Of a stretch of 6,044 nucleotides of DNA, positions 1 to 5,903 are shown one piece after another (position 1 is the stretch's first letter; the number at the start of each line of letters is the position of its first letter). The notes under the pieces are model-generated. The model worked only from the letters and a program-made list of their open reading frames with translations. It searched no databases and was not told the DNA's origin. The stretch comes from F23-B02 sp963625685. GTDB lineage: Bacteria; Bacillota; Clostridia; Oscillospirales; Oscillospiraceae. The stretch spans positions 1 through 6,044 of the forward strand of contig CAVFTR010000030.1 of NCBI GenBank assembly GCA_963625685.1, read 5' to 3'. Made by a program: the position numbers and the translations under genes.

Positions 1-106
1 GGCGGGCACCAGTCACAAGAAGCGGGTGGTCGGCATCGTTTGCGTACCAGTCCTCGATGACCTGCGAGAACTTGCGCTTCAATTCGCTTGTCTGAGTTGC
101 CGTCAT
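1..106 (-). CDS. N-terminus of an AAA-family ATPase (AAA_14/DUF4143 type), cut by the window edge
   Basis: Only the first 35 codons are inside the window, starting from an ATG at 104-106 on the minus strand. The visible protein begins MTATQTSELKRKF and ends with PLLVTGAR. The next codon begins with C, so it could encode the Q of the usual GARQVGKT Walker A region. The pattern of a short basic start, a W about 20 residues in, then PLLVxGAR just before the P-loop is typical of the bacterial and archaeal ATP-binding proteins with an AAA_14 core and a C-terminal DUF4143 domain. Their cellular role is poorly known. A ribosome binding site AAGGGG lies 8 bases upstream of the ATG (positions 115-120). 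The upstream region carries a striking palindrome array (135-230) that probably controls this gene. The family call rests on a short segment; the P-loop itself is not in the window. Confidence 0.65.
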   Translation of the reverse strand, partial: MTATQTSELKRKFSQVIEDWYANDADHPLLVTGAR

Positions 107-134
107 TTTGCTGACCCCTTTGGCTAATGCTGCT

Positions 135-230
135 TGTACACGATTTTATGCTATTTCGTGTACAGCCTGTACACGTTTTTATGTAATTTCATGTACAGGC
201 TGTACGCGTTTTGACGGAATCTCGTGTAAA
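135..230. repeat. Three 33-bp tandem units forming phased TGTACA palindromes (probable operator array)
   Basis: The unit is TGTACACG, 14 A/T-rich bases, then CGTGTACA, repeated three times with 3-bp gaps: 135-164, 168-197 and 201-230. The third copy is degenerate (TGTACGCG and CGTGTAAA). Where units meet, the arms build longer palindromes. CGTGTACAGCCTGTACACG at 157-175 is perfect, with 9-bp arms around one base. The one at 190-208 matches at 7 of 9 arm positions. Their centres are 33 bp apart, about three helical turns, so bound dimers would sit on one DNA face. Read on the minus strand, the A/T-rich spacers of the first two units contain CATAAAA, resembling a -10 element, so the array may overlap the promoter of the ATPase gene that starts at 106. 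A transcription factor operator is the likeliest reading; no known regulator is recognised. Confidence 0.75.
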
Positions 231-242
231 CGAGGGGCCAAG

Positions 243-383
243 ATGGACAGGCGCCCGGCCGACCCCCGTGCCGGACTTCTCGCGCCCGCGATTCAGCACC
301 TCCTTGAGCAGCGCAGTCAACAAAAGCTGCCCGACTTAGGGCGTGACCAGGCGATTTACAACACATGTCACCTGCTGCTTTGA
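243..383 (+). CDS. Doubtful small ORF, 46 codons, unknown product
   Basis: An ATG at 243 follows GAGGGG (232-237) at a 5-base distance, a very good ribosome binding site. The reading frame gives a 46-residue peptide beginning MDRRPADPRAG and ending CHLLL before TGA. There is no signal peptide, membrane segment or recognisable motif. It lies between the palindrome array and metQ, on the same strand as metQ and with 87 bases between its stop and the metQ ATG. It could be a leader peptide, a remnant of a gene, or chance. Codon use is not distinctive and I recognise no family, so this is listed mainly because of the ribosome binding site. Confidence 0.2.
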   Translation: MDRRPADPRAGLLAPAIQHLLEQRSQQKLPDLGRDQAIYNTCHLLL

Positions 384-470
384 TGAAATACGTCCAACAA
401 CACAACGCCGTTACAAGCCTTCGCTAAACTTCAACATAACTCTGTGAATTCGGATATAGGGGAGATTTTC
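384..470 (+). promoter_or_regulatory. metQ upstream region with a weak candidate promoter and the metQ ribosome binding site
   Basis: The whole stretch from 107 to 470 has no firm gene; it holds the palindrome array, the doubtful small ORF and this leader. A weak promoter candidate is TTACAA (411-416) with CATAAC (435-440), 18 bases apart; both boxes match the consensus poorly. AGGGGAG at 458-464 lies 6 bases before the metQ ATG and is a strong ribosome binding site. I searched by eye for SAM riboswitch cores and a T-box GGTGG motif and saw none. How metQNI is controlled is therefore not evident from this sequence. Confidence 0.3.
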
Positions 471-1334
471 ATGAAGGCCAAAGCCAAGCTGCGCGCCACG
501 AAGCGCAGGACCATGTTCACCGCGATGATTGCCGTGCTTCTCTGCGCGGTCTGCTCGATGTCCCTGATTGCCTGCGGCGGCTCATCGAGCTCGGACAACC
601 GTGTCGAGGAGACCAAGACCGTGCGCATCGGCATCAAGGGCGACTTCGTCGGCATCCTCGAGTCGGTCACCCCAACGATCGAGGCCCTTGGCTACAAGGT
701 CGAGCCCGTGATCTTCGACGACTTCGTCCAGCCCGACAACGCCCTGGTCGAAGGCTCGATCGACATGAACTGGCTGCAGCACGAGCCCTACATGAACGCC
801 TACAACGCCTCCAACGGCAGCGACCTGGTCATGCTCGACCCCAAGCCCATCTACAACGTGTTTGGCCTCTATTCCACCAAATGGTCGAGCATCGACCAGA
901 TTCCCGATGGGGCGACCGTCTGCCTGTGCAACGATCCCTCCAACAAGCTCCGCGGCCTTCTTTTGCTGCAGTCCAGCGGCCTTATCACCTTAAAGGACGG
1001 CGTCGAGTCCCCCACCCAATACGACATCGTAGACAACCCCAAGAACCTGCAGTTCGTTGAGGCCGAGATCTCGATGGTCCCCCAGTCAATCGACGACTGT
1101 GACCTCGTCGCCGTTGCGGGCCTGCAGATGCTCAACGCAGGCAAGGACCCCACCTCCTACCTCACCTGCTCCGACGACGCCGACAACGAGGAGTTCGCCA
1201 TCGGCCTTGTCGTCGCCGGCAAGAACAAGGACGCCGAGTGGGCCAAGGCCATCGCCCAGGCCGTCGAGTGCGACGAGCTGGCGACGTTCCTCAAGGAGAA
1301 CAAGCAGGGCGCTCAGCTTCCCTCTTGGCAGTAA
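471..1334 (+). CDS. metQ: Methionine ABC transporter substrate-binding lipoprotein MetQ
   Basis: A 287-residue lipoprotein of the NlpA/MetQ family (PF03180) that captures methionine outside the membrane and delivers it to MetI. Residues 1-34 are a lipoprotein signal peptide: a basic n-region (KxKxKLRxTKRR), a hydrophobic core from about 15 to 33, and a lipobox LIAC with the lipidated cysteine at residue 35. A short Gly/Ser linker follows, and the binding domain begins near VRIGIKGDF (51-59). Family hallmarks include FDDFVQPDNAL (82-92), QHEPYM (103-108), NDPSN (154-158) followed by LLLLQSSGLITLK, and NPKNLQFVEAE near 189-199. The ATG at 471 is chosen over a GTG at 444 because AGGGGAG lies 6 bases before it and the signal peptide starts properly there. 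It is the first gene of metQ-metN-metI; metN begins 39 bases after its stop. Family assignment is firm; methionine specificity is inferred from family and from the NIL-domain ATPase beside it. Confidence 0.93.
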   Translation: MKAKAKLRATKRRTMFTAMIAVLLCAVCSMSLIACGGSSSSDNRVEETKTVRIGIKGDFVGILESVTPTIEALGYKVEPVIFDDFVQPDNALVEGSIDMNWLQHEPYMNAYNASNGSDLVMLDPKPIYNVFGLYSTKWSSIDQIPDGATVCLCNDPSNKLRGLLLLQSSGLITLKDGVESPTQYDIVDNPKNLQFVEAEISMVPQSIDDCDLVAVAGLQMLNAGKDPTSYLTCSDDADNEEFAIGLVVAGKNKDAEWAKAIAQAVECDELATFLKENKQGAQLPSWQ

Positions 1335-1373
1335 AGCGCGCAATCCACGGCGATATCAAAGGGTGAGATTCGC

Positions 1374-2339
1374 ATGATCGAGATATCCAATCTCTGCAAG
1401 ACATGGGACAACGGCAAGACGGCCCTCAACAACGTGAGCCTAAAGATCAACGACGGCGAGATGTACGCGATCGTCGGCCGCTCGGGCGCCGGAAAAAGCA
1501 CCCTGTTGCGCTGCATCAACGGGCTCGAGGGCTACCAAAGCGGCTCGCTTAAGGTCGAGGGCCAGGAGGTCAAGGACCTTTCTGACGCTCAGCTGCGCGA
1601 GCTGCGCCGCCATATCGGCATGATTTTCCAGCACTTCTCGCTGCTCGAGCGCGCGACGATCTTCCAAAACGTCGCGCTGCCCATGAAGTGCTGGGGCTAC
1701 AAGAAAGAAGAGATCGAGAAGAAGGTCACGGAGCTGCTTGAGCTCGTTGACCTCGCAGATCGTGCCAACGACTACCCTCGTAACCTCTCGGGTGGCCAGA
1801 AGCAGCGCGTCGCCATCGCGCGTGCGCTCACTATGGACCCCAAGTACCTGCTGTCTGACGAGGCGACCTCGGCGCTCGATCCCAAGACGACCGCCGCCAT
1901 TCTCGACCTCCTCATGCGAATCAACGAGAAGCTCGGCATCACGGTCGTTTTCGTCACGCACGAGATGGAGGTCGTGCGCTCTGTCTGCCACCGCGCCTGC
2001 GTGCTTGAGGAGGGCGCTGTTGCCGAAGAGGACACCGTCGAGAACATCTTCATCGACCAGCCCGAGGCTCTTGTCCGCCTGCTCGGCGAGCATGAGATGG
2101 ACCTGCCTGCCGAGGGCCACAATATCCAGGTCGCCTACCACATCCAGCAATACTCCGACGGGCAGCTCTTGAGTGCCCTTTCGAAGGAGCTCGACTGCCT
2201 GCTACCCATCCTCGATGGCCAGGTGAAGCAATTCCGCGGCATGCGCGTGGGGATCTTTGTGGTGAACGTCGACGACAAGCACTTCTCGCCTGCCACAAAG
2301 TACTTGACCGAGCACGGCATCAACTGGAAAGAGCTCTAA
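1374..2339 (+). CDS. metN: Methionine ABC transporter ATP-binding protein MetN with C-terminal NIL domain
   Basis: A 321-residue cytoplasmic ATPase that powers methionine import by the MetNI complex. The ABC domain is complete: Walker A GRSGAGKST (35-43), Q-loop Gln86 in IFQHFSLL, signature LSGGQ (138-142), Walker B ending in Asp162-Glu163 (KYLLSDEATSALD), D-loop SALD (166-169) and switch His196 (VTHEME). The C-terminal part, from about residue 240, has the pattern of a NIL/ACT-like domain, with LLSALSKELDCLLPILDGQV and then a GMRVGIFVVNVD strand. In MetN this domain binds methionine from the cytoplasm and shuts the transporter down (trans-inhibition), which makes the methionine assignment strong compared with other importers of the family. 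The total length is slightly shorter than E. coli MetN (about 343). The ribosome binding site AAGGGTGAG (1359-1367) sits 6 bases before the ATG. No key residue appears to be missing. Confidence 0.95.
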   Translation: MIEISNLCKTWDNGKTALNNVSLKINDGEMYAIVGRSGAGKSTLLRCINGLEGYQSGSLKVEGQEVKDLSDAQLRELRRHIGMIFQHFSLLERATIFQNVALPMKCWGYKKEEIEKKVTELLELVDLADRANDYPRNLSGGQKQRVAIARALTMDPKYLLSDEATSALDPKTTAAILDLLMRINEKLGITVVFVTHEMEVVRSVCHRACVLEEGAVAEEDTVENIFIDQPEALVRLLGEHEMDLPAEGHNIQVAYHIQQYSDGQLLSALSKELDCLLPILDGQVKQFRGMRVGIFVVNVDDKHFSPATKYLTEHGINWKEL

Positions 2340-2402
2340 CGCGTGCGCAAGCACCACAGAAGCTGAACGCGTAGACGCTATCAAAGATATCGAGGACTGG
2401 CC

Positions 2403-3071
2403 ATGGCTCTAGCAAATTACCCCTTTGAGCAACTACTTGAAATTTTGATTTTCCCCGCGGTGTTGGACACCTTGAAAATGGTGCTCCTGTCGGGCATTTT
2501 TGGCACCCTGCTCGGTTTTGTCATCGGCGTCGCGATGACCGTCACCGCCAAGGGCGGGCTGTGCCAGAACCTGGTGATCTACCGGGTGCTCGACATTATC
2601 GTGAACATCGTGCGGTCGTTCCCCTTCATCATCTTGATGATCTCGATCATCCCGCTCACGCGCCTGATCGTGGGCACGTCCATCGGCGACGAGGCAGCGC
2701 TGGTGCCCCTCACGGTCGCCGCCGCGCCTTTTATCGGCCGCATCATCCAAAACGCGCTGCAAGAAGTTGATCCGGGCCTCATAGAGGCGGCCAAGTCGTT
2801 TGGCCTCACAAAGCGCCAGATTGTCTTCCACGTGATGCTCAAAGAGGCCGTCCCCGCCATTGTGTCGGGCCTGACGCTGGCAATCATCAACCTCCTGAGC
2901 TGCTCTGCCATGGCCGGTGCCATCGGCGCGGGCGGTCTGGGCGCCGTTGCCATCACCTACGGTTACCAGAACTTCAACCAAAAGATCATGTACACCATCT
3001 GCGCCATTCTCATCGTGTTTGTCGCCGTGCTTCAGTTCCTCGGCGACTACCTGTATAAGAAGTTGAAGTAA
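2403..3071 (+). CDS. metI: Methionine ABC transporter permease MetI
   Basis: A 222-residue inner-membrane permease of the MetI type (BPD_transp_1 fold), the membrane channel paired with MetN. Hydrophobic stretches fall near residues 20-48, 62-92, 98-116, 150-185 and 196-214, in keeping with the five membrane helices of MetI. The cytoplasmic coupling loop that contacts MetN is clear: EAAKSFGLTKRQI at 128-140, preceded by NALQEVDPGLI. Other family features are VRSFPFIILMI (70-80), the region around TRLIVGTSIG, and the small-residue segment SAMAGAIGAGGLG (168-180). The ATG at 2403 follows GAGGA at a 6-base distance. It is the last gene of the operon, 63 bases after metN. That gap is longer than the one after metQ, but no terminator is seen in it. 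A strong hairpin 40 bases after its stop ends the unit. Confidence 0.95.
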   Translation: MALANYPFEQLLEILIFPAVLDTLKMVLLSGIFGTLLGFVIGVAMTVTAKGGLCQNLVIYRVLDIIVNIVRSFPFIILMISIIPLTRLIVGTSIGDEAALVPLTVAAAPFIGRIIQNALQEVDPGLIEAAKSFGLTKRQIVFHVMLKEAVPAIVSGLTLAIINLLSCSAMAGAIGAGGLGAVAITYGYQNFNQKIMYTICAILIVFVAVLQFLGDYLYKKLK

Positions 3072-3110
3072 CCCACGCAGGTATAGAGGCAGCGCCGCAC
3101 CATCAAACGT

Positions 3111-3141
3111 AAAGAGCCCCGAGAGAGACCCGGGGCTCTTT
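3111..3141. terminator. Bidirectional intrinsic terminator between convergent operons
   Basis: The arms AAAGAGCCCCG (3111-3121) and CGGGGCTCTTT (3131-3141) are a perfect 11-bp inverted repeat around a 9-base loop. On the plus strand the stem runs into TTTTA, ending metQNI. On the minus strand the A-run becomes TTT after the stem, so it can also stop the lyase-MATE transcript, whose last stop codon is at 3192-3194. Its position midway between two convergent operons supports a shared, two-way role. Confidence 0.88.
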
Positions 3142-3191
3142 TAGTGTGTCAACCAGGGCGTGGACAGCGGGCCCAAGTGCGCGTCGTCCGC

Positions 3192-4535
3192 CTAGAGCTT
3201 GCGGTAATACCGGTAGAACATGGGCGCCGTCGTGCAAACGGCAATCGTATCGGCAATAGGTTCTGCCATAAAGACGCCCATGGCCGGCTCGGGAACCACA
3301 TGAGGGAGCAGGAAAATCAGCGGGATAAGCAGGATGATCTTGCGCCAAATGGTAAGGAAGATAGCGGTCTTTGCCTGGTCAAGCGCCACAAACGTGTACT
3401 GACAGGCCGCCTGGACACCAAAAATCAGCAGCGTGGACAAGTAAATACGCATGCTTGTCTCTGTATAGGCCATAAGGGCGCGGTCGTCGGTAAAGATATC
3501 GGCGACCCAGGCCGGCGCGATCATACATACCGCCCAAATAAGGAACGAGCCGATCACGCAGCTCACCAGCAGCAGGCGAAACGTGCTCTTCACGCGCCCA
3601 ATGTTGTGCGCCCCGTAGTTATAGCTGAGAAGGGCCTGCGCGCCTTGCACCAGGCCCGGCAACAGCAACATGACGAACTGCATGACGCTGGTGAGGATGC
3701 TCATCGAGGCAACCGCGATATCGCCGCCGTGCATCTGCAGCGACTTGTTGAAGCTGATGGCCACCAGATTCTCGGTCAGCTGCATCAAAGCCGGGGACGT
3801 TCCCAGCAAAATACAGGGGCCGAGCAGCTCTTTATTGAGACGGATGTTCTTTAGGCGCAGGCGCAGGTGGGCTTTGCTGGAGGTCAGGTACAGCATGACG
3901 GCGCCCGCAGAGATACCCTGCGCGATGACCGTCGCAAGCGCGGCCCCCTTGACGCCCCACGAGAACCCGGCGACAAACACCGCATCCAGGGCGATGTTCA
4001 TCACGGCGCCGAGCATAACGCCCGCCATGCTGATAACCGTCTTGCCCTGCGCGGCAACAAAGGCATTGAGCCCCAGCGTCAGCTGAGAAAACAGGGTTCC
4101 CAGGCAATAGACGCTCATGAAACCGACCGCGTATTCCACGGTCGCATCGCTCGCGCCAAAGAGACGGCATATGGGCTCGGCGAAGGCCAGAAGCAAAGCC
4201 GTGATCGCAATAGAAATCAGCCCCAGCAGACACGTGCAGCTACCCAGGACCTTCTCGGCCTTATCGACGTCGCCCTCCCCCATGAGGATGGAGGCCTTTG
4301 GTGCTCCACCCATGCTCACCAGGGCCGCGAACGCCGAGACGCCAAAGATGACGGGGGCCGTCACCCCCACACCCGCGAGCGCGTTAGAGCCCGCGCCCGC
4401 GATGTGGCCGATGTACATCTTGTCGACCAAGTTATAGGTGATGTTAATCAGCTGCGCCACGACGGCGGGAGCCGCGAGGCGGGCGAACGCCTTGTAAACG
4501 GGCATAGCGCCCAGGAGCTCGTTGGTATCTTTCAT
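3192..4535 (-). CDS. MATE-family efflux transporter (MepA-like)
   Basis: A 447-residue integral membrane protein of the MATE family (two MatE domains, PF01554), which exports organic cations, drugs or metabolites in exchange for Na+ or H+. The N-terminal segment FARLAAPAVVAQLIN then ITYNLVDKMYIGHI is the classic first-helix signature of the MepA/NorM-type proteins. The second half repeats the pattern (LTENLVAISFNKSL, then LVQGAQALLSYNYGA), as expected for the internal pseudo-duplication, and the length fits twelve helices. The substrate cannot be read from the sequence. The ATG at 4535 fits the usual MepA-like start (MKDTNELLGAMPVYK), but an in-frame GTG at 4544 is possible. An AGGGG overlapping the lyase stop is rather far from the ATG (12 bases) and rather near to the GTG (3 bases). 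It begins 15 bases after the lyase stop, so the two are almost certainly co-transcribed and perhaps translationally coupled. Confidence 0.9.
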   Translation of the reverse strand: MKDTNELLGAMPVYKAFARLAAPAVVAQLINITYNLVDKMYIGHIAGAGSNALAGVGVTAPVIFGVSAFAALVSMGGAPKASILMGEGDVDKAEKVLGSCTCLLGLISIAITALLLAFAEPICRLFGASDATVEYAVGFMSVYCLGTLFSQLTLGLNAFVAAQGKTVISMAGVMLGAVMNIALDAVFVAGFSWGVKGAALATVIAQGISAGAVMLYLTSSKAHLRLRLKNIRLNKELLGPCILLGTSPALMQLTENLVAISFNKSLQMHGGDIAVASMSILTSVMQFVMLLLPGLVQGAQALLSYNYGAHNIGRVKSTFRLLLVSCVIGSFLIWAVCMIAPAWVADIFTDDRALMAYTETSMRIYLSTLLIFGVQAACQYTFVALDQAKTAIFLTIWRKIILLIPLIFLLPHVVPEPAMGVFMAEPIADTIAVCTTAPMFYRYYRKL

Positions 4536-4550
4536 GCCCGGCACCCGCCC

Positions 4551-5762
4551 CTAGATCTTCGAGAAAGCCTGTTCGAAGTCGGCGATGATGTCTTGCGCGT
4601 CCTCGAGGCCGGCTGAGAAGCGAATCAGCTCCTCCGTGATACCCGATGCCTCCTTGAGCTCGGGCGGCACAATGCAGTGGGTCATGCTGAACGGGTGCTC
4701 GATCAGCGAGTAGGGGTCGCCCAGCGAAACCGCGAGGTGAGCGAGCTGCATCGAGTCGAGCAGTGTCTTTGCCGCTTCGAAACCCGACTTGCCGCGGATC
4801 TCTTTTTGCAGCTCAAACGCCAGAATGCCCGTCCCCAGGCCATTCATCTGCTTCTGAACAAGCTCCTTCTCGGCACCTGTTGCAAGACCCGGGTAGTAGA
4901 CGCAGGCCACCTCTTCCTTTGTGGAGAGGTACTCGGCAACCTTCTGAGCATTCTCGCAGTGACGACGAACGCGCAGGTCAAGCGTCTGGAGTCCGCGAAT
5001 GGTCAGGAAGGAATCAAAGGGCGAGATGACCGAACCCGTGAGCTTGGACATGCCGATACGCCGCAGCTCCTTAAGCCAGTCTTCTCGCTTGGCCACGATC
5101 AGACCGGCGATAACGTCGCCGTGCCCGTTCAAATACTTGGTCGCGGAGTGAACGACGATGTCGGCGCCGCACTCGAAGGGCCTCTGGATGGGAGGCGGCG
5201 CGAACGTGTTGTCGACCACCACCATGATGTCCTTCGCAGCCTCTTTAATCGCGGCGATATCGGTGACCTTCATGACCGGGTTCGTGGGGGTCTCGAAGAA
5301 AATCATCTTGGTATTAGGGCGAATGGCCTGCTTCACTTCTTCGATGTTGGTCGTATCAACGGCCGAGACCTCAACGCCAAACTTGGGCAGCGTTTGACGA
5401 ATAAGCAGGTCAGAGCAGCCATACAAGCAACTGCCGACGATAACGTGGTCCCCGCTCTGCAAAAACGTCCATACCAGCGAGGCAATCGCGCCCATGCCAG
5501 AGGCGCACGCAATGGCTCCGGCGCCGCCTTCCAGGGCCGCCACCTTCTGCTCGAGGACAGACGTGGTGGGGTTGCCGCTGCGGGAATACACGTAACCGGC
5601 CTCCTCGCCCTTGAAGCGGCGGATGCCCTGGTCGGTGTTCTCAAACTGATAGGTCGCGGTTTGATAAATAGGGGTGGTCAACGCACCGAACTGCTCGTTT
5701 TCGATGGTTCCAGAATGAATGGCGCGCGTGGAAAAACCGACCTCGGTCAAATCGTTTTTCAT
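4551..5762 (-). CDS. PLP-dependent Cys/Met metabolism lyase, probable methionine gamma-lyase
   Basis: A 403-residue cytoplasmic PLP enzyme of the Cys_Met_Meta_PP family (PF01053). If it is methionine gamma-lyase, it splits L-methionine into methanethiol, 2-oxobutyrate and ammonia. The PLP lysine is Lys209 in HSATKYLNGHGD. Tyr59 and Arg61 (YVYSRSGNP) match the residues that bind PLP phosphate from the neighbouring subunit, and Asp184 (VVVDNTF) matches the one that holds the PLP ring nitrogen. SLGD (346-349) and RFSAGLED (381-388) contain the expected substrate-carboxylate site. LYGC at 113-116 carries the Tyr114/Cys116 pair known from Pseudomonas putida MGL; most cystathionine lyases and synthases have Gly there. 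Against this, the MGL Lys-Asp pair before TG appears as Ser239-Lys240, so cystathionine or homocysteine lyase activity is possible. The ATG at 5762 is chosen because it matches the family start and follows GGGAG by 4 bases; an ATG at 5813 would add a basic extension not usual for the family. MATE follows it. Confidence 0.9.
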   Translation of the reverse strand: MKNDLTEVGFSTRAIHSGTIENEQFGALTTPIYQTATYQFENTDQGIRRFKGEEAGYVYSRSGNPTTSVLEQKVAALEGGAGAIACASGMGAIASLVWTFLQSGDHVIVGSCLYGCSDLLIRQTLPKFGVEVSAVDTTNIEEVKQAIRPNTKMIFFETPTNPVMKVTDIAAIKEAAKDIMVVVDNTFAPPPIQRPFECGADIVVHSATKYLNGHGDVIAGLIVAKREDWLKELRRIGMSKLTGSVISPFDSFLTIRGLQTLDLRVRRHCENAQKVAEYLSTKEEVACVYYPGLATGAEKELVQKQMNGLGTGILAFELQKEIRGKSGFEAAKTLLDSMQLAHLAVSLGDPYSLIEHPFSMTHCIVPPELKEASGITEELIRFSAGLEDAQDIIADFEQAFSKI

Positions 5763-5815
5763 AGGTCTCCCTGGTGTTGGAATTGTCTTCCTTGGCGCAG
5801 CCAGGCGCCGCATCA

Positions 5816-5840
5816 ATTATCCTACGAGCTTGACAGGATA
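5816..5840 (-). promoter_or_regulatory. Possible lyase promoter -10 box within an inverted repeat
   Basis: On the minus strand, GATAAT (complement of 5816-5821) matches a -10 box at five of six positions and lies 53 bases before the lyase ATG. No good -35 box is found 16-18 bases upstream. It overlaps an inverted repeat, TATCCT (5818-5823) and AGGATA (5835-5840), with 11 bases between, which could be a regulator site. A perfect TTGACA on the plus strand (5830-5835) has no matching -10 box and is probably chance. Confidence 0.3.
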
Positions 5841-5868
5841 CGAGGGTCCCAAACCCCTGTAGTCATAG

Positions 5869-5903
5869 AAAAAAGCCCCCCCCCGGAGGAGTTCCGGAAT
5901 CAG
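5869..5903 (-). terminator. Weak terminator-like element upstream of the lyase gene
   Basis: Read on the minus strand, a C/T-rich segment (CTCCTCC) is followed by nine G (complement of 5876-5884), then C and six T (complement of 5869-5874). C/T bases could pair with the G-run, with some G-T pairs, to form a short stem before the T-run. A CCGGA/TCCGG pair (5 bp) also lies here. It might end a minus-strand gene that lies beyond the window, or be a leader attenuator for the lyase, but the stem is poor. Confidence 0.3.

Noticed and set aside
345..373. GTGAC and GTCAC inverted repeat before metQ as an operator
   Set aside because: Five-base arms with a 19-base spacer are expected by chance and no second copy is present.
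444..470. GTG at 444 as the start of metQ
   Set aside because: It would place extra residues before the signal peptide, and the strong AGGGGAG ribosome binding site lies downstream of it, spaced for the ATG at 471.
231..470. SAM riboswitch or T-box in the metQ leader
   Set aside because: No S-box core, no GGTGG T-box motif and no terminator hairpin were seen by eye; a covariance-model search would settle it.
1440..2150. Minus-strand 236-codon frame opposite metN
   Set aside because: It is a shadow of a clear ABC ATPase gene; the product resembles no family.
2339..2372. Hairpins in the metN-metI gap: GTGC-GCAA-GCAC (2343-2354) and two ACGCGT copies (2339-2344, 2367-2372)
   Set aside because: Stems of 4 and 6 bp without a T-run are too weak for a terminator, and the metQNI order argues for one transcript.
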